A stretch of 5,983 nucleotides of DNA from NCBI GenBank assembly GCA_030671645.1, contig DAOVHV010000073.1:1-5983 (forward strand), given 5' to 3'. Under the pieces are notes generated by a model. That model searched no databases. It had not been told where the DNA came from and saw only the letters and a program-made list of their open reading frames with translations. Source of the DNA: a bacterium. GTDB lineage: Bacteria; Bipolaricaulota; Bipolaricaulia; UBA7950; UBA9294. The translations under genes were made by a program, and so were the position numbers. Of this stretch, positions 1 through 4,781 are shown in pieces (within the stretch, counting starts at the first letter, position 1; each line of letters starts with the position of its first letter).

Positions 1-427
1 CGTACCGATGATGAAGTTGGCGCCTTGCATGCGACGGTCAGGATCCAATCCGATGGCCACATACCCGGATCCCGGACTGAACAAACCCATGCGCAGAATA
101 ACGGCGTCATTGGTCCAATAAACGCGGAATCCACCAGCCTCCATGGCATGCGCGTATTCCCCGGTATGGATGATGCCGTCCACAATCGGAACCGATGATG
201 GAAGTGTGGCAGGAACGGTGAGTTCAGGAGCTGGCTCAGGCGTTGGATTCAGTTCGGGCGCCGACTCAACCGGGGTCGTTTCCGCGATTGGAATGACTTG
301 TTCCAGACTGGGCGAGCTGACAACGTTTGTTTGCTCCCCTGAAGAAAACAACAACGCAAGGCCTGCCATTGCCACGATGCCCAATGCGATACCAAGGATG
401 ATTAGATTTTCTCGATCGATTACCCAT
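1..427 (-). CDS. Membrane-anchored DOMON-domain protein, C-terminus outside window, apparent frame break near start
   Basis: This is a partial gene reading leftward off the window edge. The open frame encodes a hydrophobic anchor (ILGIALGIVAMAGLALLF), a Pro/Glu/Thr-rich linker, then the start of a DOMON domain (GEYAH, VYWTND, YVAIGLDPDRRMQGANFIIG). About 37 of its last 60 residues match the complete paralog at 1368-2102 by hand alignment. The Met of RRMQGAN is the position used as a heme ligand in heme-binding DOMON proteins. The natural start is ATG 427-425: it has GGGGAGGG at 437-444 and begins with the same ATGGG as the paralog. This ATG is one base out of frame with the domain; skipping one A in the A4 run (plus-strand TTTT 407-410) restores MGNRSR-NLIILG. 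In-frame alternatives are poor: a distant ATG at 558 inside the repeat and upstream of the predicted promoter, or TTG/GTG/ATG codons inside the anchor. Domain identity is fairly secure. Whether the gene is intact is open. Confidence 0.75.
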
Positions 428-465
428 ATATCTACACCCTCCCCAACCAGAAATTCGCCCGCAGC

Positions 466-494
466 ACTGTAAACGAAAGGTGAACTCTCTCCAA
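466..494 (-). promoter_or_regulatory. Putative sigma70-type promoter of the partial DOMON gene
   Basis: On the minus strand a -35-like TTGGAG (494-489) and a -10-like TACAGT (471-466) are separated by exactly 17 nt. The start ATG at 427 lies about 40 nt downstream, leaving room for the GGGGAGGG ribosome site. The same TTG/17-nt/TACAGT arrangement precedes the paralogous gene at 1368-2102, which raises confidence. Neither hexamer is a consensus match, and no start site has been measured. Confidence 0.45.
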
Positions 495-505
495 ATCGGA
501 GATGC

Positions 506-575
506 CCTGGGAACTCGATTTCATCGAGTTCCTTGGAGTTTCGGCATAGCCGAAACATCCCGGATGGGGACTCAA
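506..575. repeat. Two-hairpin intergenic repeat, copy 1
   Basis: This 70-bp unit contains two perfect inverted repeats. The first has 10-bp arms GGAACTCGAT (510-519) and ATCGAGTTCC (523-532) around a 3-nt loop. The second has 8-bp arms GTTTCGGC (538-545) and GCCGAAAC (549-556) around ATA. The unit ends with ATGGGGACTCAA (564-575). A near-identical unit begins 80 bp further on. The form resembles REP/BIME-type intergenic palindromic elements, but I do not recognise a named family. It sits between the predicted end of the 819-1343 transcript and the promoter at 466-494. Confidence 0.9.
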
Positions 576-585
576 TCGGGCGTGA

Positions 586-659
586 CCTGGGAGCTCGATT
601 TCATCGAGTTCCTTGGAGTTTCGGCATAGCCGAAACATCCTGGATAGATGGGGACTCAA
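586..659. repeat. Two-hairpin intergenic repeat, copy 2
   Basis: This is the second copy of the element at 506-575. The first 55 bases match except for one change (A513 to G593). After these, copy 2 has TGGATAG where copy 1 has CGG, then both resume with ATGGGGACTCAA. Both hairpins are retained: arms 590-599/603-612 and 618-625/629-636. The 593 change turns an A-T pair into a G-T pair, which still pairs as G-U in plus-sense RNA. Ten bases (576-585) separate the copies. Confidence 0.9.
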
Positions 660-674
660 CGCTGTCGAGTCCCC
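650..674. repeat. Third hairpin at the distal edge of repeat copy 2
   Basis: GGGGACTC (650-657) and GAGTCCCC (667-674) form a perfect 8-bp, GC-rich inverted repeat around a 9-nt loop. The first arm is part of repeat copy 2. In copy 1 the same arm exists but its partner is missing, so copy 1 may be a truncated form of a three-hairpin unit. It lies 145 bp past the stop of the minus-strand gene at 819-1343. It could act in transcript termination or 3'-end protection, but no U-tract follows on either strand, so it is not called a terminator. Confidence 0.6.
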
Positions 675-818
675 GAGTTTCCACACTCAGTTCCCATTGC
701 GATTACCGAAAGACATTCCTATCGGATCTGCCGGAGAAGCTACCGCAACGGATAGAGCGGGTGTCGTTCTGGCGGCAATTCGATCCACCCACCCAGTGCA
801 AGGAATCGGAGCCGAGGC
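675..818. other. Intergenic spacer without recognisable content
   Basis: This stretch separates the end of the 819-1343 gene from the repeat cluster. I see no gene with a ribosome site, no RNA gene and no convincing rho-independent terminator in it. The plus-strand reading frames that cross it are chance openings that begin inside the hairpin repeats. Confidence 0.5.
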
Positions 819-1343
819 CTAGAATTCCGAATTGCCAGGCTCATTCAACATCTGAGCGATTTCCCGAGCGCGCTGTCTCCGAATTGTCCGAAACACCGTG
901 CGGCGGCCGCCTGGCCATCGCAGCACAACAACGCGCATCATGCCACGCGTAGACCAGTCGAACTGTTCCGTTGCTCGGACTAAATCCAACGAAGCAAGCC
1001 CGTTGCCGTCACCGTCTTGTAGAACGCCGGCCCGGGAATCGAGCGTCAATCTGCGAACAACCTCAGCAACCGGAATCGCTAATCGCCGCTTGTTGACACG
1101 GTTCAGCATGCTGGCGACGACGAAGGACCCGATGGAAACAACAAGCATAACGGAGCCCGATACCTCGGGCATCGTCTGCGTTGCGCCAAACATCACCAGT
1201 AGACCGAGGGCAAGAAGCAAGAAGGCGGTAACCCCCAGTACGCCGGTAATGTATCCCACGATCCACGTCTTTCGATCGAGGAGAAGGATGCTGTCTTCGC
1301 TACGGTGGATTTCGTATCCGCGCTCTTGGAATAGTAGTTCCAC
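819..1343 (-). CDS. Small two-helix membrane protein of unknown function
   Basis: The 174-residue product is not recognised. About 26 N-terminal residues with alternating charge precede two membrane segments at roughly 27-53 and 63-80, separated by a short polar loop. A basic stretch follows (NRVNKRR, 81-87), then a cytoplasmic-looking domain of about 90 residues. That domain has beta-like segments (RVVVLRWPGG, RRTVFRTIRR) and ends in a helix rich in Arg. This layout recalls small membrane proteins with a PH-like domain after two helices, but that is only resemblance. The start is GTG at 1343-1341, decided by a perfect AAGGAGG (1349-1355) five bases upstream. The stop is TAG. It begins 24 nt after the stop of the upstream DOMON gene with no visible promoter between, so the two are probably co-transcribed. 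A role with the DOMON protein is suggested only by position. Confidence 0.8.
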   Translation of the reverse strand: MELLFQERGYEIHRSEDSILLLDRKTWIVGYITGVLGVTAFLLLALGLLVMFGATQTMPEVSGSVMLVVSIGSFVVASMLNRVNKRRLAIPVAEVVRRLTLDSRAGVLQDGDGNGLASLDLVRATEQFDWSTRGMMRVVVLRWPGGRRTVFRTIRRQRAREIAQMLNEPGNSEF

Positions 1344-1348
1344 AGAAT

Positions 1349-1355
1349 CCTCCTT
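1349..1355 (-). promoter_or_regulatory. Strong ribosome binding site deciding a GTG start
   Basis: The minus strand reads AAGGAGG followed by a 5-nt spacer and GTG at 1343. No ATG is as well placed, so this site fixes the non-ATG start of the small membrane protein. Confidence 0.8.
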
Positions 1356-1367
1356 AGCTTTGCAGGC

Positions 1368-2102
1368 CTATTCGGGCAGATCGAGCTGCATCAGTCCAGA
1401 TCCGCGCCGGGTATGTCGGTCGGAGAAACTGTCAAACATACTGTGATAGGAAACGAGAATGGTGTACTGATGTCCCGGCAGCAACGGTTTATCCAGCGTG
1501 TCTCCCGAATCCAACGGGATGATGAATTCAATGACTGTCTGATCGGGCCACTCATTGCCGGCCGCGGCGATGATGTTGTCCTCGCCACCCCTCATCGTGT
1601 CCTCCATGTGGGCGAACGGCTCGTAGCCGTAGTCGTCGCGAATGGTCAGTACGCCTTCGTGCATGGATCCGATGATATAGTTGGCCCCTTCCATCTGGCG
1701 GTCAGGATCGAACCCGATGGCCACGAATCCAGTCCCAGGCGAAACGAGTCCCACGCGCAGACGATATTCATCGTTCGTCCAATAGACATCGACTCCGGCA
1801 ATCGTCGTCTCGTGCACGTATTCTCCGGAGACGATAGTTCCGTCGATCGCATAACCTGTTTCAGAAGCAATCGTGGGTTCCTCGATGATCGGTTCGGTTG
1901 TGTCTTCATCCGTTTCTGTCGTGGCAACCTCGCTCGAAACAACAGGCTCCGTTTCTTCCGACAGTGCGGGCTCGATATCGGTGGCGGCTGGAATCTCCGG
2001 TGCGACTTCCGTCTCGCCAAGCATCGGCGTGATCAGCAACAGTACGGCAAGCGCGCCAACAACGGAAATACCTATCAGGATATACAGTATCGTTCGTCCC
2101 AT
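1368..2102 (-). CDS. Membrane-anchored DOMON-domain protein, probable heme-binding
   Basis: The 244-residue product has a signal-anchor helix at about 5-26, an acidic Glu/Thr/Pro-rich linker (about 30-82), and one DOMON domain (about 86-244) expected outside the membrane. DOMON features include DGTI..GEY (87-95), VYWTND (106-111), GFVAIGFDPDRQMEGANYIIG (split around 125-145), LTIRDDYG (152-159) and the C-terminal SDRHTRRGSG (227-236). DOMON domains bind heme or sugars. Heme-binding members use one Met and one His, and M137 and H230 occupy plausible equivalents, so a b-type heme electron-transfer role is inferred, not shown. The start is ATG 2102-2100, with GAAGGGGGG at 2107-2115 four bases upstream. 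A GTG ten codons earlier (2132) has no ribosome site and overlaps the predicted -10. It is the first gene of a likely two-gene unit with 819-1343, and a paralog lies downstream at 1-427. Confidence 0.85.
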   Translation of the reverse strand: MGRTILYILIGISVVGALAVLLLITPMLGETEVAPEIPAATDIEPALSEETEPVVSSEVATTETDEDTTEPIIEEPTIASETGYAIDGTIVSGEYVHETTIAGVDVYWTNDEYRLRVGLVSPGTGFVAIGFDPDRQMEGANYIIGSMHEGVLTIRDDYGYEPFAHMEDTMRGGEDNIIAAAGNEWPDQTVIEFIIPLDSGDTLDKPLLPGHQYTILVSYHSMFDSFSDRHTRRGSGLMQLDLPE

Positions 2103-2130
2103 GATTCCCCCCTTCAAAGCGGTCGAAAGC

Positions 2131-2159
2131 ACTGTAGAAGATTGGGGCGATCAACACAA
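2131..2159 (-). promoter_or_regulatory. Putative sigma70-type promoter of the DOMON/membrane-protein unit
   Basis: The minus strand carries TTGTGT (2159-2154), a 17-nt spacer and TACAGT (2136-2131), about 29 nt before the ATG at 2102. The -10 hexamer and its following GCT are identical to those before the partial paralog, and both -35 elements begin with TTG. The resulting leader would be about 20-25 nt and would include the GAAGGGGGG ribosome site. Confidence 0.5.
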
Positions 2160-2401
2160 TTCGGCAAGTCGGGAATGTGCGAATCAGGTTCTACTGATTT
2201 GGATGGAAGCGGCCGGCTCGACGATGAGTCCAAACGCCACGCCGCAAATCAGACGCGCCGAGATGACGGCGAGCCCATACCTCACCTGTCAAGAGCATGT
2301 GAGTGCATGTTAAGGTTTTCATGGCTCCGGCATTGCGGGAGATTCGTAGGCCAATGATACTTGACCAGGTGTTCGTGATTGGAATCTCGAACGGAGGCGG
2401 A
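2160..2401. other. Divergent intergenic region between DOMON gene and flavoprotein gene
   Basis: This holds the outward control region for the flavoprotein. No RNA gene or repeat is visible. Frames crossing it on both strands lack a ribosome site. One short minus-strand frame (about 2198-2280, GTG start, roughly 33 codons, partly hydrophobic) was seen but has no Shine-Dalgarno and is not called. Confidence 0.5.
2333..2361 (+). promoter_or_regulatory. Weak candidate promoter for the flavoprotein gene
   Basis: TTGCGG (2333-2338), 17 nt, then GATACT (2356-2361) gives a passable sigma70-like pair about 40 nt before the ATG at 2402. A second -35-like TTGACC at 2361 has no matching -10. The call rests on spacing alone. 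Confidence 0.3.
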
Positions 2402-3040
2402 ATGACCATCCTAGGAATCAGTGCCAGCGGGAGAAGCAAGAGCGTTACCAATGACGCTGTAATGGCAGTACTTGAAGCAACGGGAGAATCCTTCGAGTTC
2501 GTTTCATTGGCCGGAAAGCAGATTGGTGGATGCAGAGGATGCGCCCTGTGCGCGGCTGACAATCGCTGCAAGGTGGCCGACGATTGGCCTGCCATCGGCG
2601 AATTGATGCTGGCTGCCGACGCCATCGTCTTCGGTGCGCCCAGCTACTACGGCTCGCTCAACGCGCTAGGACACGCCTGTTTGGAGCGTACGTTTTGTTT
2701 CCGTCATCGCGAAGCGTTTTCCCTCGCTGGAAAGCTTGGTGTGGCTGTCGCCATTGACAGTCGGCGCGAAGACTCGCAGGTTCTATCCTTCATTCGCAAG
2801 CTGATGGAATCCAACTTGATGCCGATCGTCGGTACGGTGCGCGCCAATGGGTATTCGCAATGCTATGACTGCGGATTTGGAGACGCTTGCGCGGTTGGGT
2901 CGGTCGTTGCCAAGCACGGCTTCTTGGATTGCATCAAGGACGAGCATCGGCCACCGCGATTCGCCGAGCAAGATGCTTCCATTCAGCAGGCAACCAAGGT
3001 TGGCAAGACGTTGGGCTCGATTCTGCGATGTGGAGCGTAG
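2402..3040 (+). CDS. Iron-sulfur flavoprotein / NADPH-dependent FMN reductase family protein
   Basis: The 212-residue product has a flavodoxin-like fold. An N-terminal strand and phosphate-binding loop (GISASGRSKS, 5-14) is followed by a compact cysteine cluster C44-x2-C47-x2-C50-x5-C56, then AIVFGAPSYYGS (74-85), the usual loop next to the FMN ring. The cluster fits the CX2CX2CX4-7C pattern that binds a [4Fe-4S] cluster in iron-sulfur flavoproteins, so one- or two-electron transfer in the cytoplasm through FMN and a cluster is expected. A second group, C154-x2-C157-x5-C163, follows NGYSQ near the C-terminus. The start is ATG 2402, chosen for GGAGG at 2393-2397 and because the first beta strand begins there; the frame is open back to GTG 2303, but those residues lack family features. 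The stop is TAG. Physiological partner and substrate cannot be read from the context. Confidence 0.85.
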   Translation: MTILGISASGRSKSVTNDAVMAVLEATGESFEFVSLAGKQIGGCRGCALCAADNRCKVADDWPAIGELMLAADAIVFGAPSYYGSLNALGHACLERTFCFRHREAFSLAGKLGVAVAIDSRREDSQVLSFIRKLMESNLMPIVGTVRANGYSQCYDCGFGDACAVGSVVAKHGFLDCIKDEHRPPRFAEQDASIQQATKVGKTLGSILRCGA

Positions 3041-3089
3041 CAGAAACGTCTTGCGGTGGAATTGCACGTCAAGGTGCATCCCATCCTCA

Positions 3090-3105
3090 TGAAGCCGGTG
3101 CTTCA
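3090..3105. other. Short hairpin in the convergent gap
   Basis: TGAAGC (3090-3095) and GCTTCA (3100-3105) form a 6-bp stem with a 4-nt loop, overlapping the stop codon of the minus-strand dehydrogenase. A weaker 5-bp stem TGCAC/GTGCA lies nearby (about 3063-3078). Either could help end the two converging transcripts, but there is no U-tract, so the role is uncertain. Confidence 0.3.
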
Positions 3106-4050
3106 GTATCCCCTCGCCACATCAATGAGTCCGTTCAATCGATCGCCCGCTCGAAACCTTCGCAAGTTTTCCTGGAAGAAGTTGATGATGTCGTCGGGGA
3201 TGTTGAGTCCGGAATGGTGGGACGTAATCGTCACGTTGTCCATCGCCCAAAGCGGGCTGTCAGGGGGCAGCGGTTCGTGTTCAAACACGTCGAGGATAGC
3301 GGCTCGAATGGCTCGTTTTTGCAGCGCGTCGATCAGTGCGTCTTCATCCACAATGGGACCGCGTGCAACATTGACGAGGATTGCGGAGGGTTTGAGCTGT
3401 GCCAGCTGATCGCGCCCGAACAGCCCGCGGGTCTGCGCAGTCAAGGGCAGGCAGATCACCAGCACGTCGAGCCCGGAAAGGAACGACACGAGATCGTCCG
3501 GCCCATAGACCACCTCGAACCCGGTAAGCTCGTGCGACGTACTCGCCAAACCGATCGTTCGCATGCCCATGCCGCGCGCACGGTCGGCAACGGCTCGGCC
3601 GATGGAACCCGTGCCAGCGATAGCCATTGTCTTCCCTTTGATGAATTCGGCTTCCAGAGGCCGCCAAGTCCGCTCAAGTTGAAGGTGATGTACGTCACGC
3701 AAACGCTGAGTCAAAGCAAGAAGATGACCGATCACGTATTCCGCAATCTGATTCCCGAACGAAACATCAGCCCGTGTGAGCATCACGTCGTTCGGAAGAT
3801 TGCTCTTGGCCAAGAATGCGTCGATACCGGCGGCCGTCACTTGGATCCAACGTAAGCACTTCGCCGACGACAATAAGTGGGACGGGAAACTGATTGAGCC
3901 AAGAATGACGTCGGTCTGTCCGATAGATTGCCGAACCTCTTCCTCAGATTCGCAAAACGTGTACCGAACAGCATCCGAACTCGTCAAGCGCTCACGATAT
4001 CGGACGTTTGACTCCCGCAAGAACACCAACACATTCAACGGATCGTTCAT
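3103..4050 (-). CDS. D-2-hydroxyacid dehydrogenase, NAD(P)-dependent
   Basis: The 315-residue product has the usual length of this cytoplasmic family, which interconverts 2-oxoacids and D-2-hydroxyacids. An N-terminal substrate domain includes WIQVTAAGIDAF (68-79). The Rossmann domain begins after KGKTMAIAGTGSIG, with the dinucleotide loop G146-T-G-S-I-G151. The catalytic Arg-Glu-His set is complete: R230 in NVARGPIVDEDAL, E259 in EHEPLPPDSPLW, H278 in TSHHSG. The acidic residue that ends beta-2 in NAD-preferring enzymes is not obvious (GLASTSHE, 167-174), so NADP use is possible. The start is ATG 4050, set by AAAGGAGGG (4054-4062). The frame stays open to ATG 4224, but the extra 58 residues include a hairpin-encoded stretch and are not expected in the family. 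The stop is TGA. The exact substrate (glyoxylate, hydroxypyruvate, 2-oxoisocaproate or other) cannot be told. Confidence 0.92.
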   Translation of the reverse strand: MNDPLNVLVFLRESNVRYRERLTSSDAVRYTFCESEEEVRQSIGQTDVILGSISFPSHLLSSAKCLRWIQVTAAGIDAFLAKSNLPNDVMLTRADVSFGNQIAEYVIGHLLALTQRLRDVHHLQLERTWRPLEAEFIKGKTMAIAGTGSIGRAVADRARGMGMRTIGLASTSHELTGFEVVYGPDDLVSFLSGLDVLVICLPLTAQTRGLFGRDQLAQLKPSAILVNVARGPIVDEDALIDALQKRAIRAAILDVFEHEPLPPDSPLWAMDNVTITSHHSGLNIPDDIINFFQENLRRFRAGDRLNGLIDVARGY

Positions 4051-4078
4051 CTGCCCTCCTTTCGGGAGAGCATACAAA

Positions 4079-4106
4079 GCAACGCCTCGCTTCGCGAGGC
4101 CGTTGC
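4079..4106. other. Strong hairpin in the dehydrogenase leader
   Basis: GCAACG-CCTCGC (4079-4090) pairs with GCGAGG-C-CGTTGC (4094-4106), giving a 12-bp stem with one bulged C and a TTC loop. It lies 17 nt upstream of the AAAGGAGGG ribosome site of the minus-strand dehydrogenase. No U-tract follows on the minus strand. It could be a leader structure affecting mRNA stability or translation, or a copy of a dispersed palindrome. Confidence 0.6.
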
Positions 4107-4319
4107 CAGCGAATTGCGAACGTAAAGACCGCTGAAGCTTGTCTTCTGCGCCGTTACGTAATCCCTCCTTCACCAAATTCATGCTGGTGATTCGCGTGAA
4201 TCGAGCCGAGTTCACGTTTGCCATTCCTTTGGATCCCCTCCCGGCATCACGGAAACCTCACAATCACAACACGAAATCGTCCTTTGGATCGTCCACCATG
4301 GGACTAGGAGGTGGATGCC
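4107..4319. other. Divergent intergenic region between dehydrogenase and VOC genes
   Basis: The region must hold the starts of two divergent transcripts, but I see no clear -35/-10 pair on either strand. An 11-bp direct repeat TCCTTTGGATC occurs at about 4225-4235 and 4280-4290, 55 bp apart. It could be a regulator site or chance. An AAGGAGG on the minus strand near 4165 has no start codon at proper distance. Confidence 0.35.
4306..4311 (+). promoter_or_regulatory. Ribosome binding site of the VOC gene
   Basis: AGGAGG lies 8 nt before ATG 4320. It overlaps the first base of an in-frame GTG at 4311, which rules that GTG out as the start. Confidence 0.8.
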
Positions 4320-4709
4320 ATGAAATACCAATTCAACTACGTGCGACTGCTGGTCGACAACTACCGAGATTCCGTCCGTTTTTACCGTGACAAGCTGGGA
4401 TTGCCGCTGTTACGAGGCGATCTCGAGTCTGGGTATTCCGAGTTCGAAGCGCCCGGCGTTCGATTGGCGCTGTTTCAGCGATCCGAAATGTCCAAAGCGC
4501 TGGGAATGACCGAACCGAAGGGTGAGGGGCGAAGACACATCGCTCTGGCATTCGCTGTCGACGATGTCGATGCCGCGTTTAGCGACCTGGAAAGCAAAGG
4601 CGTGAAATTTGCGTTGGCGCCGCGAACCCACATCGATTGGGATCTGCGAACCGCGCACTTCCACGACCCGGACGGGAATCTGATCGAAATCAACCAGCGA
4701 TTGAACTGA
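4320..4709 (+). CDS. VOC-superfamily (glyoxalase/bleomycin-resistance-like) protein
   Basis: The 129-residue product is a single full-length VOC unit with two beta-alpha-beta-beta-beta modules. The first runs from VRLLVDNYRDSVRFYRDKLGL (about 8-28) through GVRLALF (46-52). The second runs from HIALAFAVDDVDAAFSDLESKG (73-94) to FHDPDGNLIEINQ (114-126). VOC enzymes place a divalent metal with His/Glu residues on paired modules. H73 and E123 fit the second-module ligands, but the usual first-strand His is replaced by Tyr (Y7), so classical glyoxalase I chemistry is doubtful. A dioxygenase-like, lyase, epimerase or ligand-binding role is equally possible. The start ATG 4320 is set by AGGAGG at 4306-4311. 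It is transcribed away from the dehydrogenase and toward the M28 peptidase. Family assignment is strong; function is open. Confidence 0.9.
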   Translation: MKYQFNYVRLLVDNYRDSVRFYRDKLGLPLLRGDLESGYSEFEAPGVRLALFQRSEMSKALGMTEPKGEGRRHIALAFAVDDVDAAFSDLESKGVKFALAPRTHIDWDLRTAHFHDPDGNLIEINQRLN

Positions 4710-4722
4710 CAACCCAGTCAGT
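4705..4722. other. Short hairpin at the end of the VOC gene
   Basis: ACTGAC (4705-4710) and GTCAGT (4717-4722) form a 6-bp stem with a 6-nt loop that includes the VOC stop codon. No T-run follows on the plus strand. A minus-strand TTATTTT lies beside it, after the peptidase gene. It is a weak candidate for a shared terminator in the 72-bp convergent gap. Confidence 0.25.
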
Positions 4723-4781
4723 GTGGCCTCAAAATAACACAGGATGCGCCATTGTGACGGAGCCCGCAGACTCAGTCTCAA

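Noticed and set aside
506..659. CRISPR array
   Set aside because: Only two units, each with two internal palindromes and a 10-nt gap; no spacer-repeat pattern and no cas gene.
432..952. Open frames on both strands running through the hairpin repeats
   Set aside because: Their sequence is dictated by the palindromes, they have no ribosome site, and no product is recognised.
2100..2132. GTG 2132 as start of the complete DOMON gene
   Set aside because: No ribosome site, it overlaps the predicted -10 element, and ATG 2102 has GAAGGGGGG at proper spacing and begins right at the anchor helix.
2264..2292. Perfect TTGACA on the minus strand (2292-2287) as a promoter
   Set aside because: No -10-like hexamer at 16-19 nt spacing, and no credible gene directly behind it.
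1413..2357. Long plus-strand open frame (314 codons) opposite the DOMON gene
   Set aside because: It lies antisense to the well-supported DOMON gene, has no ribosome site or recognisable domain, and its composition (many Arg, Gly and His) is typical of an antisense shadow.
2303..2401. GTG 2303 as start of the flavoprotein
   Set aside because: The first 33 residues are unlike the family; ATG 2402 has GGAGG and starts the first beta strand.
3041..3102. Rho-independent terminator between the flavoprotein and dehydrogenase
   Set aside because: Only 5-6-bp stems and no U-tract on either strand.
2887..3855. Long plus-strand open frame (322 codons) over the flavoprotein end and dehydrogenase
   Set aside because: It overlaps two real genes, has no family features and is antisense to conserved dehydrogenase motifs.
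4768..4778. Palindrome AGACTCAGTCT after the M28 gene
   Set aside because: Short and isolated, with only one central base, so it is not a hairpin; it may be chance.
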